In this document: positions 9,565 to 17,398 of the stretch, piece by piece
Position numbering within the stretch: the stretch's first letter is position 1
Layout: each line of letters opens with the position of its first letter
Source: Flavobacterium kingsejongi
GTDB taxonomy: Bacteria > Bacteroidota > Bacteroidia > Flavobacteriales > Flavobacteriaceae
NCBI RefSeq assembly: GCF_003076475.1
Contig: NZ_CP020919.1
Span: forward strand, 248,001 to 312,000
DNA: 64,000 bases
Direction of reading: 5' to 3'
Position numbers and translations under genes: made by a program
Notes under the pieces: generated by a model
Seen by the model: only the letters and a program-made list of their open reading frames with translations
The model's database searches: none
What the model was told of the DNA's origin: nothing

Positions 9565-9636
9565 ACCACAAAGAGACTAAGAACACTACAGCGACTTACC
9601 AATAGGTATTCCCTGTCATCTTAATCTCTTTGTGGT
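9565..9636. repeat. Long imperfect inverted repeat between hydrolase and engB
   Basis: The 17-base arms ACCACAAAGAGACTAAG (9565-9581) and CTTAATCTCTTTGTGGT (9620-9636) pair at 16 of 17 positions around a 38-base loop. A run of T follows the right arm, so it could end hydrolase transcription. The right arm also contains the TTTG that could serve as the -33 element of engB. The sequence resembles short dispersed intergenic repeats of the 'ACCACAAAGAC' type known in many genomes. Confidence 0.6.
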
Positions 9637-9657
9637 TATTTTTTTTAACTACCTTTG
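9629..9657 (+). promoter_or_regulatory. engB promoter
   Basis: TTTG at 9629-9632, a 17-base spacer and TACCTTTG at 9650-9657 fit the Bacteroidota -33/-7 pattern. The -7 box ends 19 bases before the engB start codon. Confidence 0.75.
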
Positions 9658-9676
9658 CACAAATTAAAATTTTATC

Positions 9677-10297
9677 ATGAAAATCAATACCGCTGAATTT
9701 ATTATAAGTAATTCCGAAGTAAGCAAATGTCCCAAAGACTTTTTGCCGGAATATGCTTTTATCGGACGATCTAATGTGGGAAAATCATCATTAATCAACA
9801 TGCTGACCAACCATAAAAATCTGGCCAAAACTTCAGGAAGACCTGGTAAAACACAATTGATCAATCATTTTAAAATCAACAACAACTGGTTTCTTGTCGA
9901 TTTGCCCGGCTATGGCTATGCTAAAGTTTCAAAAAAGACCAAATCTGTTTTCCAGCAATTTATCACTGATTATTTTGAAAAAAGAGAACAATTAGTTTGT
10001 GCCTTTGTCTTAATTGACATTCGCCATGAAGCGCAGAATATCGATTTGGAATTTCTGGAATATCTTGGAGAAAGTGAAATTCCTTTTTGCATTATCTTCA
10101 CCAAAGCGGATAAAATCAGTAAAACAAAAATTGACTCACACATTTCGGCTTATCGAAAACAAATGTTTGCTAATAACTGGGCAGAAATGCCACAATACTT
10201 CGTTACCTCTTCTACCGAAACCACAGGAAAAGAAGTACTCTTGGAGTATATTGGTGCCGTAAATGAAGAAGTTTTTAAAAACGATAATAAATTCTAA
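9677..10297 (+). CDS. engB: Ribosome biogenesis GTPase EngB/YsxC (YihA)
   Basis: This essential TRAFAC-class GTPase assists large-subunit ribosome assembly and was linked early on to cell division. The 206-residue protein shows G1 'GRSNVGKSS' (residues 30-38), the switch I region 'SGRPGKTQ', G3 'DLPGYGYAK' and G4 'TKADK'. The length and the conserved YGYAKVS segment are typical of EngB. It is monocistronic, with its own promoter and a strong terminator downstream at 10331. Confidence 0.95.
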   Translation: MKINTAEFIISNSEVSKCPKDFLPEYAFIGRSNVGKSSLINMLTNHKNLAKTSGRPGKTQLINHFKINNNWFLVDLPGYGYAKVSKKTKSVFQQFITDYFEKREQLVCAFVLIDIRHEAQNIDLEFLEYLGESEIPFCIIFTKADKISKTKIDSHISAYRKQMFANNWAEMPQYFVTSSTETTGKEVLLEYIGAVNEEVFKNDNKF

Positions 10298-10330
10298 GAG
10301 CAACTTCCTCGCTACTATAAAACAAAAAAA

Positions 10331-10352
10331 ATCCCGAAGTTACCTTCGGGAT
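10331..10352. terminator. Bidirectional intrinsic terminator between engB and gldC
   Basis: A nine-base perfect stem, ATCCCGAAG/CTTCGGGAT, with loop TTAC. It is preceded by an A-run and followed by a T-run, so it can end transcription from both convergent genes. Confidence 0.92.
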
Positions 10353-10379
10353 TTTTTTGTTTTTGATGCGGATCTGATT

Positions 10380-10715
10380 TTATTTATTCAACTCCAGTTT
10401 TTCTGCAAAATAGTCACAAAAATCTTTCATCGTATCGGACATTTTTTCGTCATTGGTCGCTCTTTTAAAGGTATCAGACATCGCCACCAGGGTTTGGTGA
10501 AAGAATACTTTCATCTCGTCAACCGGCATATCTTTCGTCCACAGATCAATCCTAAGGCTTTCCTGTGTATTGCTATCCCATACCGAAAGAAGCAATGCTT
10601 TAGCTTCTTCTTTTTGAACACCACCATCACGGGCAGACCAGAATAATTTTTCCGGAACACGGTTTTCATCCAGCTCCACAAGCACATTTATCTCTGAGGT
10701 AATCTTTTTAGTCAT
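10380..10715 (-). CDS. gldC: Gliding motility protein GldC
   Basis: GldC is a small soluble protein needed for efficient gliding in Flavobacterium johnsoniae. The 111-residue product starts 'MTKKITSEINVLVELDENRVPEK' and contains 'LRIDLWTKDMPVDEMKVFFHQTL'-like sequence and a 'MKDFCDYFAEKLEL' tail, which I recognise from GldC. It has no signal peptide or membrane segment. Its start overlaps the gldB stop by one base (TAATG on the minus strand), indicating coupled translation. Confidence 0.93.
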   Translation of the reverse strand: MTKKITSEINVLVELDENRVPEKLFWSARDGGVQKEEAKALLLSVWDSNTQESLRIDLWTKDMPVDEMKVFFHQTLVAMSDTFKRATNDEKMSDTMKDFCDYFAEKLELNK

Positions 10716-11671
10716 TACTTTTTAGGTTTGTATTTTGAATTTTCGAATAGTTCTTTTGCATCCATTTGCAATAATTGCTGCAAAGATACATCATTATTCT
10801 TCATATAAGAACGTACAATCTGCCAACCGATCCAAGCCCCAGCCTTTCCGGGTGAAGCATTATCGATATCCAATCCAAATTTTGTAAAAGGTGCCGGATC
10901 AATAAAACGCGCTGCCATCCTCGGATTATTGTCAAACAGGATGTCTTTATCGACCAGGAAGCGCCACATTTGCGCTTCGTTGGATTGTACCCATTTCACC
11001 TGTTCGCTGGTATAGGCGATTTTTTCTGCATCGGAATAATCCGGCAATAATACATCTTTCAGATACAGGAGCTTGCCTTCATGTATCATCAATGCTAAAA
11101 GTGTCTTATTAGCTGCAGGCTGCAGGTAGCGCTGAGAGAAAGAGGTTACCAAATCCGGCATCATCTGCCGTGGCTCGAAAGTGATCTTTAAATATTCCGG
11201 AAGCTCATAGAAACGATGCTCTTTCCCTAAGTAAAGGTCCAAAGCAATCAAGACCAGCCCCTTTTCATAAATTACACGACTCTCCAGGTCCATTTCCGAG
11301 ACCAGTGTAATCACCCGCGGTGTTTGTTCCTCAGGAAAATAGTACCGGATGTGCTGGACTACTTTTTCCAACTCTTCTTTTACAAGCGAAATATCGGAGT
11401 ATTTTTTCTGCACTTCATCGTAAAGCTCTTTCATGATCGGATCATGTTTCTTCTCCAGCCATACTGCATCGTCAAATTGTTTTGGAAACAAAAACGGATA
11501 CTGTCTTTCAAGATCCGGCAATCCTGCATCGGGTGCTTCAAAGAATAACTTATCGAACCGCTCAATCTTTAATGTTACAGGAATTGCAGCCACAGCCTGC
11601 TCCGTTTCGCTTTTTTCCTTACACGAAACCAAAAACAACGTTAAAAATGTAAGGATAAGAATTTTCTTCAT
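10715..11671 (-). CDS. gldB: Gliding motility lipoprotein GldB
   Basis: GldB is a membrane-anchored lipoprotein required for gliding motility. The start at 11671 gives the signal peptide MKKILILTFLTLFLVSC with the lipobox LVSC and lipidated Cys17. An ATG nine codons upstream (11698) would precede the signal peptide and is less likely. The mature protein (about 300 residues) ends with the conserved 'GAWIGWQIVRSYMKNN' region, followed by 'LQQLLQMDAKELFENSKYKPKK'. In F. johnsoniae gldB and gldC also form one operon. The gene diverges from nadE. Confidence 0.92.
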   Translation of the reverse strand: MKKILILTFLTLFLVSCKEKSETEQAVAAIPVTLKIERFDKLFFEAPDAGLPDLERQYPFLFPKQFDDAVWLEKKHDPIMKELYDEVQKKYSDISLVKEELEKVVQHIRYYFPEEQTPRVITLVSEMDLESRVIYEKGLVLIALDLYLGKEHRFYELPEYLKITFEPRQMMPDLVTSFSQRYLQPAANKTLLALMIHEGKLLYLKDVLLPDYSDAEKIAYTSEQVKWVQSNEAQMWRFLVDKDILFDNNPRMAARFIDPAPFTKFGLDIDNASPGKAGAWIGWQIVRSYMKNNDVSLQQLLQMDAKELFENSKYKPKK

Positions 11672-11779
11672 TAATGAATTATTAAATTTACTATGCATTC
11701 AGAATGTTTTTTATAATTTTATGCTGTACTATGCGATGTCATACCCTACTACTACGTTTCTGATCCCAAATGACGACTC

Positions 11780-11787
11780 CAAAAATA
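11780..11787 (-). promoter_or_regulatory. Candidate gldBC promoter -7 box
   Basis: TATTTTTG on the minus strand, an exact consensus match 108 bases upstream of the gldB start. It would give a leader of roughly 100 bases, so the assignment is tentative. Confidence 0.45.
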
Positions 11788-11858
11788 GAAAATCTCATCG
11801 ATAAGAACAGCTCAAAATGATTCTATTTCGTAATAAAAGACCTTTAAATACGCATTAT

Positions 11859-11866
11859 TATTTTTG
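11859..11866 (+). promoter_or_regulatory. nadE promoter -7 box
   Basis: TATTTTTG matches the consensus exactly and ends 41 bases before the nadE start. Confidence 0.65.
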
Positions 11867-11907
11867 CAAATATACAGTTCCCATTTTAAAAATATCATAA
11901 AAACACA

Positions 11908-12717
11908 ATGACTCCAAAAACTACTTTCCCCGCTGAAAAAATAAACGAACACATTGTGCACTGGCTTAAGGATTATGCCCTTACCGCCAAAGTGAATGGT
12001 TTTGTTGTAGGAATTTCAGGCGGCATCGATTCTGCCGTTACCTCTACCCTCTGCGCACAAACCGGCTTACCAACACTCTGTGTGGAAATGCCTATTCATC
12101 AGGCCGAAAGCCATGTGAGCCGTGCTAAAGAACATGTGGCACAATTGAAAAAAAGATTCCCGAATGTGAGCAGTGCTGAAACCAACCTGACTTCGGTATT
12201 TGAGCTATTCACTACCGTAGTACCAACAGAAGGTGCTGACGAAGCCAAACTGCATTTATCACTGGCCAATACCAGAGCCCGCCTTAGAATGACTACCTTG
12301 TACTATTACGCAGGCATACACGGATTATTGGTTGCTGGAACTGGCAATAAAGTTGAAGATTTTGGAGTTGGTTTTTATACAAAATACGGCGATGGCGGTG
12401 TCGATCTTAGCCCGATAGCCGATTTGATGAAATCGGAAGTCTATGCTTTGGCACAGTACCTAGACGTACCCAATGCCATCCAGGCTGCAGCACCTACAGA
12501 TGGATTATTTGGCGATGACCGTTCTGACGAAGCCCAGTTGGGTGCGAGTTATGACGAACTCGAGCAGGCGATGCGCTATGATGAAAGCGGAAAAAACGAA
12601 ACAGCACTAACCGGGCGTGAAGCTGAGGTTTTTAAGATATATAAACGACTGAACCGGATTAATCAGCACAAAATGAATCCAATACCGGTTTGCTTAATAC
12701 CAGAAAATTTGAGATAA
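11908..12717 (+). CDS. nadE: NH3-dependent NAD+ synthetase
   Basis: NadE converts nicotinic acid adenine dinucleotide to NAD+ with ATP and ammonia. The 269-residue single-domain protein has the PP-loop SGGIDS at residues 37-42 and 'GTGNKVEDFGVGFYTKYGDGGVDL', with the conserved residues around the deamido-NAD site. It lacks the N-terminal glutaminase domain of the larger NadE type, hence the ammonia-dependent call. It neighbours gldB, as in F. johnsoniae. Confidence 0.95.
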   Translation: MTPKTTFPAEKINEHIVHWLKDYALTAKVNGFVVGISGGIDSAVTSTLCAQTGLPTLCVEMPIHQAESHVSRAKEHVAQLKKRFPNVSSAETNLTSVFELFTTVVPTEGADEAKLHLSLANTRARLRMTTLYYYAGIHGLLVAGTGNKVEDFGVGFYTKYGDGGVDLSPIADLMKSEVYALAQYLDVPNAIQAAAPTDGLFGDDRSDEAQLGASYDELEQAMRYDESGKNETALTGREAEVFKIYKRLNRINQHKMNPIPVCLIPENLR

Positions 12718-12803
12718 TTTAACATAATTAATTGCTTTATATTAATTAACTTTACATAATAGGTGTGTTTTTTTTTAATAATATTGTCTAACTAAAATTT
12801 CAT

Positions 12804-13436
12804 ATGATGATTAAAGTATTTTTAGCCGATAATCAGCCCGTTGTCCGATATGGGGTAAAATCATTTTTTGAAGGCCATAGTGAAATTAAGATTTCTGATA
12901 CGGCTTCAAATTTTGAAGAAGTCACTTCCACCCTTCCCAAGAAGAATTTCGACATCCTCGTTATTGACCTGGAACTGGAAGGGCTCGCGAGCATCAACTA
13001 TATTAAGTCCCTGATTAAGGACTATCCAAAGGTAAAATTTATCATTTATACCAATTTATCCGAACAGATGTTTGCCCCAAATGCACTCAAAACAGGCGTA
13101 TCCGCTTATGTGCATAAAAATGCAGAGCTGCAGGCACTTGAGTCAGCGATTCTAAAAGTAAATGAAGGAGAAATTGTATATAGTGACCTCGTAAAGAAAA
13201 ATTTGGCACTGATTACGAAACAGCGTAAAAATGAACGCCTGTACCGTAAACTTTCCACACGCGAAATTGAGGTTTTACGCTATTTGAGTGAAGGACGCAA
13301 AAACAAGGAAATTGCAAAAACGCTGAACCTCAACGAAAAAACGATCAGTACGTACAAATTACGCTTATTGACAAAATTGCATGTTACCAACTTAGTTGAC
13401 CTCGTCAACAAAGCCAAAACACTGGATATTGTCTAA
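12804..13436 (+). CDS. Response regulator with LuxR-type DNA-binding domain
   Basis: A 210-residue NarL/FixJ-type regulator. The receiver domain spans about residues 1-120, with the acidic pocket in 'FLADNQPVV', a likely phosphoacceptor Asp in 'ILVIDLELEG' and a conserved Lys in 'AYVHKNAEL'. A C-terminal helix-turn-helix follows at about residues 145-205: 'LSTREIEVLRYLSEGRKNKEIA' then 'LNEKTISTYKLRLLTKL'. No histidine kinase is adjacent, so it is an orphan regulator in this window. The target genes are unknown. The start could be either of two adjacent ATG codons. Confidence 0.9.
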   Translation: MMIKVFLADNQPVVRYGVKSFFEGHSEIKISDTASNFEEVTSTLPKKNFDILVIDLELEGLASINYIKSLIKDYPKVKFIIYTNLSEQMFAPNALKTGVSAYVHKNAELQALESAILKVNEGEIVYSDLVKKNLALITKQRKNERLYRKLSTREIEVLRYLSEGRKNKEIAKTLNLNEKTISTYKLRLLTKLHVTNLVDLVNKAKTLDIV

Positions 13437-13439
13437 TCG

Positions 13440-15419
13440 TTAATTGCTATAACGCGACATCACACGCCCCAGTTTTGAAGAAAAGGAATTGATGAGTTTA
13501 TGATAATCCATTGCCATGATTAATATTTCCGAATTATCGGAATCAGGCTCTGCAGAAAGCGAACTTTTGAGCTCGTCGATAATCTTGTCCACCAAATACC
13601 AACGCATTGTCAAAATTGTTTCTGACACATATTGTGCTGTATTCTCACTTTTATAAATCGGGATAATATTTTGCCCTTCCCAGTTGTGCAATTTATAAAG
13701 CTCATCTTCCATTAGGATATCGGTAACTTCCTGAGCCAACTCTACCGGAAGATGCATCAGATATTGTTCTATATTGAATACCTCATTCTGATGATAAAAA
13801 GCCACCAGGTCATTATAAATAGCACGGAATAGCCCATTGGCCAATTCCACTTCATCTTCCTGGAGACTAAGGTAAATCCGTTGAAAAACCTTGTAATTAT
13901 TTTTCTCGGAAACCTCCATCGGTTCCCCATATTCGTTGGTTTTAATCAATACGTCTTCAAACTCCTCTTCTACATTGCCATACAATAATAAAATCTCTAT
14001 AATTTTACGTTCCAGCTGGTAGAGGATGTCAATTTTTGAAGTTTGCGATTCCGGCTCTTTAACAACTTCCATCGGTTTTTGATAGGGTTGCTTGCCTTTC
14101 TTATCGGTTTCTACGCTATCTTTTTCAACCAATTGCGCCAGTGTATTCACCAATACCTGCTCTGAGATATCCATGATCCTCGCAGTTTCCTGAATGTAAA
14201 CTTCGCGCTGAATCCTATCCGGTATCTTCGCAATACTAGTCACCATATCCCGGATTAATCCTGCTTTTTTCACAGGATCATTTTTGGATTCATCCATTAA
14301 CATCGAAGCTTTGAACTGGATAAAATCCTTTGCATTATGCTCTAAGTAATGCACCAGGTCATCGTAGGAATTCTTTTTGGCAAAACTATCCGGATCTTCC
14401 CCGTCTGGAAAAGTACAAACCTTCACATTCATCCCTTCTTCCAGGATAAGGTCAATCCCACGGATTGATGCTCGCAAACCTGCAGCATCACCATCAAACA
14501 GAACCGTAATATTCTTAGTCAGCCTATTGATCAATCGGATTTGGTCCGGAGTTAAAGCTGTTCCCGACGATGCTACTACGTTTTCAATTCCTGCCTGATG
14601 AAACTGGATCACATCCGTATATCCTTCTACCAGGTAACAGTTGTCTAACTTGGCTATTGATTGTTTTGCATGATAAATACCATACAAAACTTTACTCTTA
14701 TGGTAAATATCGCTCTCCGGAGAGTTCAGGTATTTTGCCGCTTTTTTATCATTGGTCAGGATTCGTCCTCCAAAACCCAATACCCTGCCGGACATGCTCT
14801 GGATCGGAAACATCACACGGCCTTTAAAACGATCAAATTGTTTATCCTCTTTTACAATGGTCAAACCTGTTTTATCCAAATATTGCAATTGGTAACCTTT
14901 CCCGAGTGCCTCTTTAGTCAGGGCATCCCAGGATTCCGGTGAATAACCCAACTCAAACTTTTTGATGGTCTCTGCTGTGAATCCCCTTTCTTTAAAATAA
15001 GTATACCCGATCGCCTTTCCTTCTTCCGAATTAAGGAGTGTAGTGTGGAAGTATTTTTTAGCAAATTCAGAGACCAGATACATGGACTCCCTTTCGTTAG
15101 TCTGTTCTTTTTCCTCATTGCTTTGTTCCGTTTCCTCGATTTCGATATTGTATTTTCGGGCGAGGTACCGAATCGCTTCAGGATAGGTAAAATGTTCGTG
15201 CTCCATGATAAAAGCGATCGCATTCCCGCCTTTCCCGGAACTGAAATCCTTCCAGATTTGCTTTACCGGTGATACCATAAAGGAAGGGGAGCGCTCATCC
15301 GAAAACGGGCTCAGTCCCTTAAAATTGCTTCCTGCACGCTTGAGCTGCACGAAATCTCCAATGACCTCTTCTACTCTTGCGGTTTCAAAAACTTTATCTA
15401 TGGTATTCTTTGTAATCAA
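13440..15419 (-). CDS. dnaG: DNA primase with degenerate zinc-binding domain
   Basis: DnaG synthesises RNA primers at the replication fork. The 659-residue protein has an N-terminal CHC2-like domain (about 1-100), a TOPRIM polymerase core with 'LVEGYTDVI', 'LFDGDAAGLRA' and 'DGEDPDSF', and a C-terminal helicase-interaction region. In the N-terminal domain the usual zinc ligands CxxH and CxxC are replaced by Ser37, Ser40, Asp58 and Ser61 ('GLSPFSDERSPSF' and 'IWKDFSSGKGG'), so zinc cannot be bound in the normal way. The surrounding fold residues are conserved, suggesting a functional domain without metal. It is convergent with the LuxR-type regulator, 3 bases apart. Confidence 0.94.
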   Translation of the reverse strand: MITKNTIDKVFETARVEEVIGDFVQLKRAGSNFKGLSPFSDERSPSFMVSPVKQIWKDFSSGKGGNAIAFIMEHEHFTYPEAIRYLARKYNIEIEETEQSNEEKEQTNERESMYLVSEFAKKYFHTTLLNSEEGKAIGYTYFKERGFTAETIKKFELGYSPESWDALTKEALGKGYQLQYLDKTGLTIVKEDKQFDRFKGRVMFPIQSMSGRVLGFGGRILTNDKKAAKYLNSPESDIYHKSKVLYGIYHAKQSIAKLDNCYLVEGYTDVIQFHQAGIENVVASSGTALTPDQIRLINRLTKNITVLFDGDAAGLRASIRGIDLILEEGMNVKVCTFPDGEDPDSFAKKNSYDDLVHYLEHNAKDFIQFKASMLMDESKNDPVKKAGLIRDMVTSIAKIPDRIQREVYIQETARIMDISEQVLVNTLAQLVEKDSVETDKKGKQPYQKPMEVVKEPESQTSKIDILYQLERKIIEILLLYGNVEEEFEDVLIKTNEYGEPMEVSEKNNYKVFQRIYLSLQEDEVELANGLFRAIYNDLVAFYHQNEVFNIEQYLMHLPVELAQEVTDILMEDELYKLHNWEGQNIIPIYKSENTAQYVSETILTMRWYLVDKIIDELKSSLSAEPDSDNSEILIMAMDYHKLINSFSSKLGRVMSRYSN

Positions 15420-15448
15420 TGTACTGGATTTGGATTTTATAACTTGTA

Positions 15449-15478
15449 CAAAGATACAAAGGAATAACGAGCTTCAAA
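15449..15478 (-). promoter_or_regulatory. dnaG promoter
   Basis: On the minus strand TTTG (15475-15478), an 18-base spacer and TATCTTTG (15449-15456) match the Bacteroidota -33/-7 pattern exactly. The -7 box lies 29 bases before the dnaG start. Confidence 0.8.
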
Positions 15479-15522
15479 ATTGGTCCACAACAAAGTTACC
15501 AACGTTTTAAGCCCTGTTTACC

Positions 15523-15555
15523 TCCTTACACTCACAAGACGCTTCCTTACACTCA
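15523..15555. repeat. Twelve-base direct repeat upstream of dnaG
   Basis: TCCTTACACTCA occurs at 15523-15534 and again at 15544-15555, a 21-base offset or two helical turns. It lies about 45 bases upstream of the dnaG -33 element and could be a regulator site; no known factor is recognised. Confidence 0.4.
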
Positions 15556-15600
15556 TGCTATCTTATAATCGCCCTATTTACACTATGGTAAAAACAAGAA

Positions 15601-15624
15601 AGGCATTTCACTACTGAAATGCCT
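15601..15624 (-). terminator. Intrinsic terminator after the outer-membrane barrel gene
   Basis: A ten-base perfect stem, AGGCATTTCA/TGAAATGCCT, with a four-base loop. On the minus strand it is followed by TTCTTGTTTTT. It ends the sigma/anti-sigma/barrel operon. Confidence 0.85.
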
Positions 15625-15654
15625 TTTCTGGACAAACTAACAACTTTAACTAAA

Positions 15655-16683
15655 TCAATTGAAATCAAATCGTAATCCTAATGAGATATTGTTCTGATCT
15701 ACTGTATTATTTTCAAACAATGGATTCAGATCATATTTTAAATATAAACTTGTTGATTTATATCCAACATAAGCACCAAGCCCATATACAAAATCATTGG
15801 TATTAAAACTGCCACGGGTACGTTCTTCCACGTCATTCCCATTGATTTCATAATCCAGGATTTGTTTTGTTTTGATGTTGGCTCCTGCAAATCCTCCTAA
15901 TCCCAATCGGAATCCTTGCTGAATCTTGAAGTAGGTTTTGTCTCCTTTTACTTCTTTTTTACCAAAGTCAAACTCCAAATATACCGGCACTACAAGGTTC
16001 ACATTTCTAAGTCTTGAATCTTTCAAATGGATTGCCGAAGTTTCCAGGTTAGTCTGATCTCCATTTTCTACAAAAAAACGATTATCTGTAGCTCTCAGGT
16101 TATTGTACTGTAGGGAAAGTCCGTATTTAACATGCAGCAGGTTATTGTTTTTCAGCAATCGGGTGTTGTAAGATATTCCCCATTCGTAGAAGTGAGACCC
16201 CCAATACCTGAAATCGGAATTGGCAATAGCGCCGTCAGTAGCCAGGTTATTTGCCCCTAAAGCAAACACCAGTTGGGAAGTAGTTCTGGAATACACTCTT
16301 ACACTATCTTTTTTCTTGGAATCATAATTAAACGTAAAGCTGTGTTTTTTGGATTTGGTAGAATCCACCAGTGTACCATCGACTTTATTTTTTACCAGAG
16401 CTGTCAGTTTTGACTCTTCCAGTGCTACTCTTCGCTCGATGCTCTCGGCTCTTTTTACAGCTGCATCTTTTTTGGATTGTTCTGCAGCCTGCGCAGTTAT
16501 CTTTCCACTTTCTAATTGCTGGTTGATGGCATCAATTTCCTCTTTCAGGGCAGCTTTCTCTTCTTTGGTAATACTCTCTATTTTATCACCAATAGTTTTG
16601 GCTCTGGTTTCGAAATCCTGTGCATAGATTTTGGTTAGAAAAAGGCACAAGAAGATTGATAAGTAAACGGTCAGGTTTCTCAT
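15655..16683 (-). CDS. Outer-membrane beta-barrel protein with coiled-coil N-terminus
   Basis: A 342-residue exported protein. The signal peptide is 'MRNLTVYLSIFLCLFLTKIYAQ'. A charged helical segment with coiled-coil character follows at about residues 25-95 (many E, K, Q and A). The C-terminal part alternates aromatic and polar residues with repeated 'YGLGAYVGYKS'-like strands and ends in 'SLGLRFDFN', typical of an eight- to ten-strand outer-membrane barrel. No specific function is recognised. It follows the sigma/anti-sigma pair with a 43-base gap, so it is likely in the same transcript and perhaps controlled by that sigma factor. Confidence 0.7.
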   Translation of the reverse strand: MRNLTVYLSIFLCLFLTKIYAQDFETRAKTIGDKIESITKEEKAALKEEIDAINQQLESGKITAQAAEQSKKDAAVKRAESIERRVALEESKLTALVKNKVDGTLVDSTKSKKHSFTFNYDSKKKDSVRVYSRTTSQLVFALGANNLATDGAIANSDFRYWGSHFYEWGISYNTRLLKNNNLLHVKYGLSLQYNNLRATDNRFFVENGDQTNLETSAIHLKDSRLRNVNLVVPVYLEFDFGKKEVKGDKTYFKIQQGFRLGLGGFAGANIKTKQILDYEINGNDVEERTRGSFNTNDFVYGLGAYVGYKSTSLYLKYDLNPLFENNTVDQNNISLGLRFDFN

Positions 16684-16726
16684 GATAGTAATGTTTTAAA
16701 TGTTATGGATTGTTTTTAAGTTTCTA

Positions 16727-17398
16727 TTAATTGTAATTTCGATTCACTACTGCAGTTTTCACTGTATTAAAGTTCTTACCTACAGAATGGATTACTTTTT
16801 CCCGGAAGGTTTCATCGAGCTCGCCTTCAACTTCAGAAAGCATTTTGGCAGGATCAACCTTTACGGTCACTTTTGGGGATTTGACACTTGGCTGGCCAGT
16901 TGTCATTACAGCAGCCAGAAGTTCATCAGCAGATATATATTTTCCTTTTACATCCTGTGGCTTATCTGTTATATCCCCGAGACCGGCATGTTCCTCTTTC
17001 GCTGCATTGTTTTCTTTTTGTATTTCAGGCTTCTGTAGTGGCTTTCGCACTATTGCAGCAACAGCTTTTTCATTTTTTTGCAGGATGATTGCCGCTTCCG
17101 GTGCTACAGTACTCTTTTCTTCCGGTTGTGCTGCTTTTTCAATAGGGCTGTCTTTTACGACTACCGTTTTCTCTATTGTTGTATTATCGTTCATGGTCAG
17201 GAAAACGGTACCCAAAAAAAGAAAACCCAGCAAACCCGCAGCAATGTATAACCATTTGAAATTTCGCTTTGGTTTTTTCCCTTCTGCAACACTCAACATC
17301 GCATCCAGTCTATCCCATGCATTTTCAGAGGGAGCCAACGTCCTTTGACCCAGCTTTTCCCTAAACTGTTGCTCTATATTATTCTGTTCCATTTTCAT
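16727..17398 (-). CDS. Single-pass membrane protein, probable anti-sigma factor
   Basis: A protein of about 224 residues starting MKMEQNNIEQQFREKLGQR (an ATG two codons later is also possible). The N-terminal cytoplasmic part of about 45 residues contains 'PSENAWDRLDAML', a pattern common in membrane proteins encoded next to Bacteroidota ECF sigma factors. One membrane segment follows (about residues 50-68, 'WLYIAAGLLGFLFLGTVFLTM'), then a low-complexity periplasmic region rich in E, K, A and P. The gene overlaps the sigma factor stop by 20 bases. Anti-sigma function is inferred from position and topology; there is no zinc-binding anti-sigma motif. The frame is open upstream to 17566, but that extension lies within the sigma gene. 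Confidence 0.65.
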   Translation of the reverse strand: MKMEQNNIEQQFREKLGQRTLAPSENAWDRLDAMLSVAEGKKPKRNFKWLYIAAGLLGFLFLGTVFLTMNDNTTIEKTVVVKDSPIEKAAQPEEKSTVAPEAAIILQKNEKAVAAIVRKPLQKPEIQKENNAAKEEHAGLGDITDKPQDVKGKYISADELLAAVMTTGQPSVKSPKVTVKVDPAKMLSEVEGELDETFREKVIHSVGKNFNTVKTAVVNRNYN

